From NCBI RefSeq assembly GCF_900105685.1, contig NZ_LT629781.1, positions 1,674,001 to 1,738,000 on the forward strand: DNA of 64,000 nucleotides. Reading direction: 5' to 3'. Within the stretch, counting starts at the first letter, position 1. The number at the start of each line of letters is the position of its first letter. Made by a program: the position numbers and the translations under genes. Shown here in pieces: positions 1 to 7,453 of the stretch. This DNA comes from Verrucomicrobium sp. GAS474. GTDB taxonomy: Bacteria > Verrucomicrobiota > Verrucomicrobiia > Methylacidiphilales > GAS474. The notes beneath the pieces were generated by a model. That model was not told where the DNA came from and searched no databases. It saw only the letters and a list, made by a program, of their open reading frames with translations.

Positions 1-1439
1 TAGGTCCCCTTCACGTAGATGCGGGAATCGCTCCCGATCTTGTCGGGGAGGCGGTAGGCGAGCTCGACCTCGGGGCGGAGCTCGATGGTCTCGAAGAGGG
101 TCCGCTCGAAGGTGTAGTCGGTGAGGGCGACCTGGGGGATGAGGTACCAGTTCCCGCCGAGGAAGACCTCGGGGATGAACTGGACGGCGCTGGAGGTGTA
201 GTTGTTGTCCTTGTCGAGCTCGTTCGCCTGGAAGAGGCGGTCGTACTTCAGGGTGAGGCGGAGGCGGGGGCTCCAGTCGAAGCTGGTGTGGCCGCTCATC
301 CGCCAGCCGGAGAGGGCGTGGCGATTGGGATTGCCGTCGCTGGCGGTGAAGCTCATCGCGTCCCAGCCGAAGAGGACTTCGGTGAAGAGCCGGGGATCGG
401 GCTTGCCGCGCCAGCCGAAGCCGTTGATCAGCTCATTGTAGGCGGAGCCGCGGGAAACCTCGGTCTGGCGGAGATTGTTCCAGACGAAGACGTCGACGTT
501 CGGCAGGACGCGGGTCCCGGCCTGGGTCATGTAGTTCCAGGTGTCGGCGTCGATGTAGGGGGTGAAGTCCCCGGTGAGCTCGTTGAGGACGCCGTTCTGG
601 GGATGCTTCATGTGGGTCCAGGAGAAGTCCTGGCTGACGAAGCTCTGGGAGGTGACCTGGTAGTCCCCGTGGATGCCGGGCGCGAGGATCTGGCGCTTCA
701 CGCGGCCGATGCGCTCGTTGTCCCGGTCCTCGAAGCCGGTGCTGGTGAAGTCCTCCATCGTGAGGTAGGGCCGCCAGATCGCCGAGCCGCGCCCGATGCG
801 GCCGTCGAGGTTCAGCTGGTTGTTCAGCGCGTTGAAGCGGTCCTGGGTATCGAAGACGTCGGCGGTGAAGAGGTAGTGGCCGTGGAGGCCGAGGATGGTG
901 TCGTACCGCTCGGTGTAGACGGAGTCCGGGGTGCCGACCTGGAAGTCGGCCCCGGCGGAGAGGGTGGTGAAGTAGTCGCCGATGTGGTTGTCGGGCGAGA
1001 GGTTGATGTTCGACTCGTAGGTGTGGGTCACGCCCGCGTAGGGGGTGATGGTGAAGAGGCCCTGCTTCGCCGGGGTCGGCTGGAGGCCGAAGGCGGGGAC
1101 GGAGCTGATGACGTCCCGGTAGAGGTAGGGATAGTAGCCGGGATCGTAGGCGAGGGGGAGCCCCTCGAGGTTGATGTGACGCTCCGGGCGGAGGACGCCG
1201 GGATTGTAGAGGGGGCGGTCGGTGAAGAGGCCCTGCTGGACGACCTCGGGGGCGGCGAAGTCGATCTCGGGCTCGGGCGGGACGGCGCGGGTGCGGGAGA
1301 GGCCGGGGATGACGGCGTCGGCGGTCTGGGGCTGGGGCGAGATCTCCTCGGTCCCCGGCGTCAGGGCGCGGGCGGAAGTGAAGAGGAGGAGCAAGGCCGC
1401 GCCCGCATGGCGGGTTGCCTTGGCAGTCCCGATCCTCAC
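1..1439 (-). CDS. Outer-membrane beta-barrel protein of a polysaccharide locus, 3' end beyond window
   Basis: The gene reads leftwards off the window, so only about 479 N-terminal residues are visible. Translation starts at a GTG at 1439-1437 that overlaps the TGA of the upstream receiver gene (GTGA), giving translational coupling. The N-terminus has a basic start and a short hydrophobic stretch ending in Ala-Arg-Ala, consistent with a Sec signal peptide. A Pro-rich segment follows, then alternating Tyr/Phe/Trp-rich strands typical of a membrane barrel (for example YGHYLF-like and WRPYLTMEDF-type strands). Such barrels (BBP2-like) are common in exopolysaccharide clusters and may form the export pore or a surface anchor. 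The family is inferred from composition and from the neighbouring sugar transferase. No specific substrate can be read from the sequence. Confidence 0.65.
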   Translation of the reverse strand, partial: MRIGTAKATRHAGAALLLLFTSARALTPGTEEISPQPQTADAVIPGLSRTRAVPPEPEIDFAAPEVVQQGLFTDRPLYNPGVLRPERHINLEGLPLAYDPGYYPYLYRDVISSVPAFGLQPTPAKQGLFTITPYAGVTHTYESNINLSPDNHIGDYFTTLSAGADFQVGTPDSVYTERYDTILGLHGHYLFTADVFDTQDRFNALNNQLNLDGRIGRGSAIWRPYLTMEDFTSTGFEDRDNERIGRVKRQILAPGIHGDYQVTSQSFVSQDFSWTHMKHPQNGVLNELTGDFTPYIDADTWNYMTQAGTRVLPNVDVFVWNNLRQTEVSRGSAYNELINGFGWRGKPDPRLFTEVLFGWDAMSFTASDGNPNRHALSGWRMSGHTSFDWSPRLRLTLKYDRLFQANELDKDNNYTSSAVQFIPEVFLGGNWYLIPQVALTDYTFERTLFETIELRPEVELAYRLPDKIGSDSRIYVKGT

Positions 1440-1837
1440 GCGCCGCCGCCTCCCAGGCCCGGCTGCTGCTGCTGGAGGATCGTCTTCTTCGCGAGGCTGA
1501 TGGTGCTCCGCAGCTCGGAGATGCTCAGCGGCTTGCCCAGGATCTTGAGGATGTTGAGACGCTCGGCGCGGGGCATGTCGATCGCGCCGGTGTCGCCGGA
1601 GAAGAGGATGATCGGGAGTTTATCGTAGCCCGCGTTTCGCAGTTCCTCGACGGCGTCGAGGCCGAGGCGGTCCGGCATGAAGTAATCGATGAGGAGGACG
1701 TCGACTTTCTCGTCCCGGACGAGTTCGACAATGCCTTGGGAGTCAGGACGATAAAGGGACTGCCAGCCGCCTTGCGCCACGATCTGCGCAATAATCATCC
1801 CCACGGCCTCCAGATCATCGACAACAAGAAGTTTCAT
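1436..1837 (-). CDS. Single-domain response regulator (receiver)
   Basis: The 133-residue protein is a stand-alone CheY-like receiver. Acidic residues D7 and D8, the phospho-acceptor D51 in LLIDYFMP, the Ser/Thr region near ILFSGD (about 77-82) and K102 in GKPLS are all present, so phosphorylation should be possible. There is no output domain. After the receiver the chain ends in a Gln-rich run and a Gly-rich tail. The stop codon overlaps the GTG start of the following outer-membrane barrel gene, so the two are made together. The polysaccharide genes upstream on the same strand suggest that it tunes polymer export or synthesis. The partner kinase is not adjacent. The hybrid kinase at 7454-9805 is one possible candidate, without direct evidence. 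Confidence 0.85.
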   Translation of the reverse strand: MKLLVVDDLEAVGMIIAQIVAQGGWQSLYRPDSQGIVELVRDEKVDVLLIDYFMPDRLGLDAVEELRNAGYDKLPIILFSGDTGAIDMPRAERLNILKILGKPLSISELRSTISLAKKTILQQQQPGLGGGGA

Positions 1838-1937
1838 AAAACGTTCGTAGTGGAGTACCAGCTTGGCGGGACGGCAACAATAAGGAAGATTTTCCGTCGC
1901 AATTTACCGCTCAACCGGTCTCCGCCGGGACCGCTCC

Positions 1938-3329
1938 CTAATAGGCGTTTTTCGGGGGGAAAAGGGTCATCAGGATGATCTTGAAATCCCGCATGAGGCT
2001 CCAGTTTTCGAGGTAATAAATGTCGTAGGTCAACCGGTCTTCCAGGGAGGTGTTCCCCCGGAGGCCGTTGACGGCGGCCCAGCCGGTGAGGCCGGGGCGG
2101 CAGGTGTGGCGGAGATTGTAGTGGGGGATGGTTTCCCGGAAGTTGGCGGTGAACTCGGGCCGCTCCGGGCGGGGGCCGACGAGGCTCATCTCCCCCTTCA
2201 GGACGTTCCAGAACTGGGGGACCTCGTCGAGGTTCGATTTCCGCAGGAAGGTCCCGATCTTCAGGCGGCGCGGGTCGTTCTCGACGGCCCACTTCGCGCC
2301 GGAGGCCGACTCGGCGTCGAGGCGCATGCTGCGGAGCTTGATGATGCGGAACGGCTTTTCCTTCAGGCCGAGGCGGACCTGCCGGTAGAAGATCGGGCCG
2401 GGCGATTCCCGGTAGATCAGGAAGCCGGCGACGGCGATGACCGGGGCGAAGAGGATGAGGCCGACGAGGGCGCCGACGATGTCGACGGCCCGCTTGAAGA
2501 TGCGGTTGTGGTAGTGGTCGAAGTTCAGCCCGTGGATGCCGACGACGGGGACCCCGGCGACGACGCGGACCGTCGCCTTCGTGCTGAGGACGTCGAAGCC
2601 GGAGGGGATGATCTTGAAGTTGACGAGGTGGCGGGAGCAGATCTCGACGATCCGCCCGGCGTCGCCCGCCTCGAGGCCCCGCTCGTCGATGATGATGAGG
2701 GTGATCTCCTCCTTCTCGATCATCGTCTCGACCATCTCGATGGTGCCGAGGCAGCGGTAGCCGGCCGCGGCGGCCTCCGCCTGGATCGCCGGGTCCTTCC
2801 CGGCGAAGAAGCCGACGAGGATGTGGAAGGTCCCCATCTCGTCCCGGTAGGCCTCGACGACCTTCTTCAGCGAGGGGCTCCAGCCGGCGAAGGCGATCCG
2901 CTCCACCACGATGAGCTTCATCACGTCCATGACGACCCAGCGGAAGACCTGCCGGAGGATGCCGAGGACCGCGCTGGAGAAGAGGATCAGCCATTCGAGC
3001 GTGAGGGCGACCTCCCGGTCGGCGCCCCGGAAGAAGAAGAGGCGGATGCCCGCGACGGTGGCGGCGGCGAGGATGAAGGCGCGGCCGAGGCCGAAGAGGG
3101 CCCCCTTCCGCCCCGTGAAGGCGTCCCAGGTATAGAGGGGGGTGCTCCGCAGCATCCAGGCCGAGACGATGCCGAAGAGGATCGAGGCGCGGAAGCTGAG
3201 GGGCTCTCCCGAAAGGAGCTGTTCCCGCTGGAGGACATGGACCAGCCCCAGGGAGACGATCAGGGAGAAGGCGTCGCAGCAGCCGAGCCCGAAGGCCCAG
3301 TCGAACTTATTCTTTTTGCCGAAGTACAT
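1938..3329 (-). CDS. Undecaprenyl-phosphate sugar-1-phosphate transferase (WcaJ/WbaP-like)
   Basis: This 463-residue membrane enzyme should start surface polysaccharide repeat units by moving a hexose-1-phosphate from a UDP sugar onto undecaprenyl phosphate. The N-terminal part has several hydrophobic helices, followed by a CoA-binding-like central region (about 130-260). The C-terminal catalytic domain starts near residue 278 with FKRAVDIVGA. It contains the family hallmarks FRIIKLRSM, DEVPQFWNVLKGEMSLVGPR (about 370-388) and CRPGLTGWAAVNG. The full-length layout matches the PNPT-type polyisoprenyl glycosylphosphotransferases. It lies 100 bp upstream of the receiver and barrel genes on the same strand and diverges from the polymerase-like gene at 3502. 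Which sugar it carries cannot be told from sequence. Confidence 0.92.
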   Translation of the reverse strand: MYFGKKNKFDWAFGLGCCDAFSLIVSLGLVHVLQREQLLSGEPLSFRASILFGIVSAWMLRSTPLYTWDAFTGRKGALFGLGRAFILAAATVAGIRLFFFRGADREVALTLEWLILFSSAVLGILRQVFRWVVMDVMKLIVVERIAFAGWSPSLKKVVEAYRDEMGTFHILVGFFAGKDPAIQAEAAAAGYRCLGTIEMVETMIEKEEITLIIIDERGLEAGDAGRIVEICSRHLVNFKIIPSGFDVLSTKATVRVVAGVPVVGIHGLNFDHYHNRIFKRAVDIVGALVGLILFAPVIAVAGFLIYRESPGPIFYRQVRLGLKEKPFRIIKLRSMRLDAESASGAKWAVENDPRRLKIGTFLRKSNLDEVPQFWNVLKGEMSLVGPRPERPEFTANFRETIPHYNLRHTCRPGLTGWAAVNGLRGNTSLEDRLTYDIYYLENWSLMRDFKIILMTLFPPKNAY

Positions 3330-3501
3330 TTGGTTCTGACGGTGCGGATCCTAAAATCCAATGATAAGACAGCTAGTCTCATTCCACCCCCATCCGGTGT
3401 TTTCCTCTCCCCCCGGAATGAACGGCATCAGCTTCTTGCGCTTTGTCGAATAGGCAAGCAAACATTTGAGTTTCACGATTTTTTAGCCATTCTTCGGGCA
3501 C

Positions 3502-5049
3502 GTGGCCTCGAAACGCACTTCCAACGCCGGTTCCTCCCGTTTCCCCGGCAGCCCCCATCCGGAGCGCCCCCGGTCGGGCTTCGTCCTCCGCTTCCGCCAC
3601 GCCGCGATCATCGCCGCGATCGTCACGGCGATCGCCGTCGCCATCGGCTACTGGTCGGGCTGGTACGATCCGGGGCTCTTCCGGCGTTTCACCGTGCCGT
3701 GGCCCGATCCGCAGATGGAGGCGCTCTGCATCACCGTCGGCTCGGCCCTCGTCCTCGGCCCCCTGATCTGGATCTTCTGGAACGGGTCGATCGACTTCCT
3801 CGCGCTGGTCCTCCCGCTGGAGGCCCTGAACCTCTTCGCCTACTTCGCCATCAGCACGACCGCGAACAAGATCCCGAAGGAGGCCATCGGCATCCTCCAG
3901 ATGGCGGGGCTGCTGCTGATGCTCAACGCGCTCGGCTTCTGCGTCCTCCTCATCTCCCTCTTCGTCTTCTACCGGATGATGGTCCTCTTCAAGGGCCGCC
4001 TCGCCGTCCTCCCCCGCCCGCAGGAGCTCCTCGACGAGCGGATGCGGAAGTTCATGCGGGTGGCCGCCTGCTTTTGCGCCCTCTTCATCTTCGCCCCGAT
4101 CGTCTACACCGGGGTGATCCCCCTCTTCGCGGGCAAGGAAAGCCGCATGGGCCTCCTCGTCTCCGATCCCCTGCGGGCGACCTACAACTTCGCCGAGACC
4201 TTCTTCCCGATCCTGATGGGGAGCTTCTTCGTCCTGATCTACCGGAAGCCGCGCCGCCTCTTCGGCCTCGACGGCCTCGTCTTCGGCTCCCTCATCATCC
4301 TCCAGATCCTGACGACCGACCGCTCCTCGCTCCTCTTCGGCATGATGGCGGCCGTCGTCCTCCTCTCGATGGAGCGGCGGTGGCCGCGCTGGCTCCTGGT
4401 GTCGGCCTTCGTCGGCTACCTCAGCGTCTTCACCTTCCTCGCCGGGTTCAGCTCCCTCCTCCGGACCGATCCGGCCAAGCTCGCGGGCGCGGGCGCCCTG
4501 ACGAGCAGCATCGAGGAGACCTTCTACGGCGACAACGTCATCGACCTCCACGACGGCGCGTGGGTCCTGAGCCATTGGAATTTCGAGCCCCTCATGGGGA
4601 CGAGCTACATGGGCGGCATGGTCTCGATGATGCCGAGCGGCATCTTCCCGATGAAGAAGGAGTGGCACATCGGCCTCATCGCGCTCCGCATCGTCGGCTG
4701 GTCCGAGGCCGAGATCGAGAACCACTTCGGCCTCCGCATCTCCTTCTTCGGGGAATCGTTCCTGAACTTCGGCATCGCGGGGGTCTTCACCCTCGCCATC
4801 CTCCTCGGCCTCCTCTTCGCCTTCATCCTCCGCCTCACCCACCTCGCCGCCGATGCCGAGCAGCCGTGCCTGTGGCGGAACGTCCTCCTCCTCCTCTCCG
4901 TCCAGATCATCAAGCCGCTCTCGAACAGCGCCGACGCCTTCTATTCGTGGAGCCTTATCGGCTTGGTCTTCATGATCTGGGTCTTCGTCGTCCTTCCGGC
5001 CCCGCCCCGCCCGAAGCATGTCCGGCCCGGCGCGCTCCAGCGGCGGTAG
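3502..5049 (+). CDS. Polytopic membrane protein, probable polysaccharide repeat-unit polymerase (Wzy-like)
   Basis: The 515-residue protein has a basic Ser/Arg-rich N-terminus of about 30 residues, then roughly ten to twelve hydrophobic segments and a large non-membrane loop around residues 315-400 (includes SSIEETFYGDNVIDLH and a Met/Gly-rich stretch). This layout, with one long periplasmic loop and short flanking helices, is typical of O-antigen or oligosaccharide repeat-unit polymerases. Those are too diverged for a motif-based call. The start is a GTG at 3502 with no clear ribosome-binding site, so the exact N-terminus is uncertain. It diverges from the sugar transferase and converges on a GT9 glycosyltransferase with only 17 bp between stops. 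Function is inferred mainly from topology and context. Confidence 0.6.
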   Translation: MASKRTSNAGSSRFPGSPHPERPRSGFVLRFRHAAIIAAIVTAIAVAIGYWSGWYDPGLFRRFTVPWPDPQMEALCITVGSALVLGPLIWIFWNGSIDFLALVLPLEALNLFAYFAISTTANKIPKEAIGILQMAGLLLMLNALGFCVLLISLFVFYRMMVLFKGRLAVLPRPQELLDERMRKFMRVAACFCALFIFAPIVYTGVIPLFAGKESRMGLLVSDPLRATYNFAETFFPILMGSFFVLIYRKPRRLFGLDGLVFGSLIILQILTTDRSSLLFGMMAAVVLLSMERRWPRWLLVSAFVGYLSVFTFLAGFSSLLRTDPAKLAGAGALTSSIEETFYGDNVIDLHDGAWVLSHWNFEPLMGTSYMGGMVSMMPSGIFPMKKEWHIGLIALRIVGWSEAEIENHFGLRISFFGESFLNFGIAGVFTLAILLGLLFAFILRLTHLAADAEQPCLWRNVLLLLSVQIIKPLSNSADAFYSWSLIGLVFMIWVFVVLPAPPRPKHVRPGALQRR

Positions 5050-5066
5050 GAGCGAATGGCGTCGTC

Positions 5067-6284
5067 CTAAACGACGGCGCGCGTGAAGCGCAAGGCCGCG
5101 GCGGCCCGTTCCTCTTCCTCCCCCTCTTCGACCGGCGCGAAGAAGAGGGGGAGATCGGCTCCCTGGACGGGGAACGATCCGTAGTGGCTGAATCCGGCCC
5201 GCATCAGGACGAGCGTCGGGCGGCGGAAGGAGAGGGAGAGATGGGCGCCGAGGGAATCGATGCAGATCGTCCCCGCCGCCGCCTGGGCCAGATGGAAGAG
5301 GTCGTCGAAGCTCGTCTGCCCGGCGACGGAGAGGGCGGGAATTCCGGCGGCGGCGAGGGCGGCGAGGACCGCCTCGCCGGTCGGCCCCGCCGTCTTCCCG
5401 ACGAGGACGAAGCGCCGCCCGCCGCCCTGCGGGGCGACGCGGGTGAGGATCTCGGTCCAGACCGCGGCGGAGACTTCCCGCGACGCCTCCCGGCTCTCCA
5501 TGTGGAGGACGAAGTAGCCTCCCGGCGCCAGGCCGAAGCGGGCGGCGACCCCCGCCGATTCGGCCTTCGGGAAGCCGGGGAGTACCGGCCCGCGATAGAT
5601 CTCGGCCCCCGGTTCGGGCGGGACGCCGAAGAGGGGAAGCGCGTTCAGCAGGAGCTGCCCCATCGGGACGACGCCGTCGTAGGGGATCTCCCGGTCGAGG
5701 AGCTTCGCCAATCCCCGCGTGCCGAAGCCGACCCGGTAGGCCGCCTTCGCGAGGCCGCCGAGGAAGATGGCGTTCGGCGTATAGGGACGGAGCTCGACGA
5801 AGGTCGACGGCTCCCGCTTCCGCAGGAGGGGGCGGAGCCGCCGGACGTCGGCCAGGCAGGTGCGGAGCCGGGCGAGGCCGCCGCCGCCGTTGAGGAGGGG
5901 GAGGTCGAGGTATTCGACCTCGTCGCAGAGGCCGATCCGCTTCAGGAGCTCGGCGCAGCCCCGGTTCCAGCGGCCGACGATCAGGAGGATCGAGACGCCG
6001 GGATGGCCCCGCTTCAGCCCCGCCAGGAACGGCGTCGCCATGAGGAGGTCGCCGATGTGGTCGACCTTCGCCACCGTGATCCGGTCGAGCGGCAGGGGGC
6101 GGGCGGGATCGTGGGCCCGCCGATGGGGCCACAGGAGTTCGGCGACGGCGTCGATCGTCCGGTAGACGGCGGCGTGGAGGAGGGTGAAGCGCCGCCCGGC
6201 GATGTAACGGCGGCCGAGGAGCGTCCGCCAGGCGGTATCGTTTCCGATCTCGTTCAGGGAAGTGCTGGAGGGGGTCTCCTTCAT
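5067..6284 (-). CDS. Glycosyltransferase family 9 (heptosyltransferase-like)
   Basis: The protein of about 405 residues has the two Rossmann-like halves of ADP-heptose-type (GT9) transferases. The N-terminal half opens with VAKVDHIGDLLMATPFLAGLK, matching the D-x-x-GD-x-x-x-x-P signature for acceptor binding. The C-terminal half contains the donor-site region FVLVGKTAGPTGEA and the Asp-Ser-(Leu)-Gly-x-H segment CIDSLGAHLSLS near residue 350. I chose the ATG at 6284 because an AAGGAT ribosome-binding site precedes it. A longer frame upstream would run through the start of the divergent phosphoesterase gene. The role is probably to add a sugar to lipopolysaccharide core or to the polymer made by the neighbouring genes. 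Substrate is unknown. Confidence 0.85.
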   Translation of the reverse strand: MKETPSSTSLNEIGNDTAWRTLLGRRYIAGRRFTLLHAAVYRTIDAVAELLWPHRRAHDPARPLPLDRITVAKVDHIGDLLMATPFLAGLKRGHPGVSILLIVGRWNRGCAELLKRIGLCDEVEYLDLPLLNGGGGLARLRTCLADVRRLRPLLRKREPSTFVELRPYTPNAIFLGGLAKAAYRVGFGTRGLAKLLDREIPYDGVVPMGQLLLNALPLFGVPPEPGAEIYRGPVLPGFPKAESAGVAARFGLAPGGYFVLHMESREASREVSAAVWTEILTRVAPQGGGRRFVLVGKTAGPTGEAVLAALAAAGIPALSVAGQTSFDDLFHLAQAAAGTICIDSLGAHLSLSFRRPTLVLMRAGFSHYGSFPVQGADLPLFFAPVEEGEEEERAAAALRFTRAVV

Positions 6285-6354
6285 CGGCGGGGTATCCTTA
6301 ACCGATCGGGCCGGGGATTGCAAAGACGTTCTGGGAGCGATAGCTTCGGGCTCC

Positions 6355-7140
6355 ATGAACCGGCGCAAATTCCTTTCGACTGTCGGCCTCGGCGCAGCCG
6401 CCGTCGGCGGCTTCTACGCCGAGCAGCGTTTCATCTCCCCGATCCACGGGGCGCTGGAAGTCACCGAATACACCTTCCCCGGACCGGCCTCCCTCATCGG
6501 GAAGAAGATCGTGATGATCTCCGACCTCCACTACGGCTTCTACTTCGGGGAGCGCGAGACGCGGGTCGTCCTCGACCGCGTCGCCGAGCTGAATCCCGAC
6601 ATCGTGATGCTCCCGGGCGACCTCACCGACAAGGCCGAGTACGACATGAGCGATTTCCTCTTCCTCTACGGCGAGCCGAAGTGGAAGACCTATTTCTCCC
6701 CCGGCAACCACGACAAGGTGAAGGCCGACGACGACCGGATCGAGCGCCAGGTGAAGGACGCGGGCTGGATCGCCCTCTGCAACGACAAGGTCGAGTTCGA
6801 CGACTACGCCATCATCGGGATGCAGTCGGGCCTCATGGGGCCGATCGATTACGACCTGATCAAGACGCCGAAATACAAGATCGTCCTCGGCCACGAGCCC
6901 GATTACTGGAGCCGCTACACCGCCCCCGATCTCCTCCACCTCGCCGGCCACACCCACGGCGGCCAGATCCTCTTCTTCGGCGAGCCGATCATGCTCCCGA
7001 CCGACGGCAAGGTCTACGTGAAGGGCTACTACAAGCGGGCGAACAACAACCACCTGATCGTGGGCCGCGGCATCGGCTGCAAGTTCGTCAACATGCGGGT
7101 CGGGGCTCCGCCTGAGATTATTTCGATCACGTTCACGTAG
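6355..7140 (+). CDS. Tat-exported calcineurin-like metallophosphoesterase
   Basis: The 261-residue protein starts with MNRRKFLSTVGLGAAAVGG, a twin-arginine signal, so it is folded in the cytoplasm with its metals and exported. The dinuclear-metal phosphoesterase motifs are complete: D57 and H59 in SDLHYG, GDLTD at 88-92, GNHD at 117-120 and GHTHGGQ near residue 198. This arrangement matches the YkuE/LpxH-like calcineurin superfamily. Starting at the ATG at 6355 places the RRKFLS motif at the extreme N-terminus. An upstream in-frame ATG at 6262 would bury it and overlap the divergent glycosyltransferase. Substrate might be a phosphodiester or lipid-linked phosphate in the periplasm. The polysaccharide neighbours make lipid-carrier recycling possible but unproven. 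Confidence 0.9.
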   Translation: MNRRKFLSTVGLGAAAVGGFYAEQRFISPIHGALEVTEYTFPGPASLIGKKIVMISDLHYGFYFGERETRVVLDRVAELNPDIVMLPGDLTDKAEYDMSDFLFLYGEPKWKTYFSPGNHDKVKADDDRIERQVKDAGWIALCNDKVEFDDYAIIGMQSGLMGPIDYDLIKTPKYKIVLGHEPDYWSRYTAPDLLHLAGHTHGGQILFFGEPIMLPTDGKVYVKGYYKRANNNHLIVGRGIGCKFVNMRVGAPPEIISITFT

Positions 7141-7453
7141 GGCCGCCCGCTTCCCCAGCCTACGGACGCGTCGTTCCTCCCAAGCGGACAGGGGAACTAG
7201 CGGACTCTTTCTACCCTAAGTGGATGGCCTAATGCGGTGCGGCTAGAACAGTTCAGGCCTATCAGACGGGGAGGTCCAGGAGGGGCAGAATGCCGTCGCG
7301 TTAGCGACACTCGTTTCTCAGGGGAGACTAACTGGCATGGCCGGGAGGCAAGCCCCTCTTGCGTCGTCTAACACGTGCGGGTTACATCCACCTGTACGGG
7401 ATCTGTACCCAGTCCCGAAGGGCATCCACCGCTCCCTTCGCGCCCCCTTTCCC
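7141..7453 (+). repeat. Interspersed repeat, copy 0 (diverged), with a structured loop insertion
   Basis: This intergenic stretch between two converging genes holds the most diverged member of the 245-bp repeat family. Recognisable blocks are GTTCAGGCC at about 7250, GGAGGTCCAGGAGGGGC at 7270-7286, AGCCCCTCTTG at 7351 and GGTTACATCCACCTGTAC at 7380, in the same order and orientation as the copy at 55626. The left third (7141-7245) is barely alignable by eye. Between GGGGC and GCCCC, where other copies have a 3-nt loop, about 65 nt are inserted (7287-7350). The insert can form its own arm: ATGCC 7290-7294 with GGCAT 7334-7338, enclosing GTCGC-GTTA-GCGAC at 7295-7308. Confidence 0.7.

Noticed and set aside
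2106-7115. A 1,669-codon open frame on the plus strand
   Set aside because: It runs antisense and out of frame through recognised genes, with a low-complexity Gly/Ala/Arg/Asp translation. High GC makes such shadows common. Other long shadows, for example 18975-23411 (+) and 10466-13651 (-), were rejected for the same reason.
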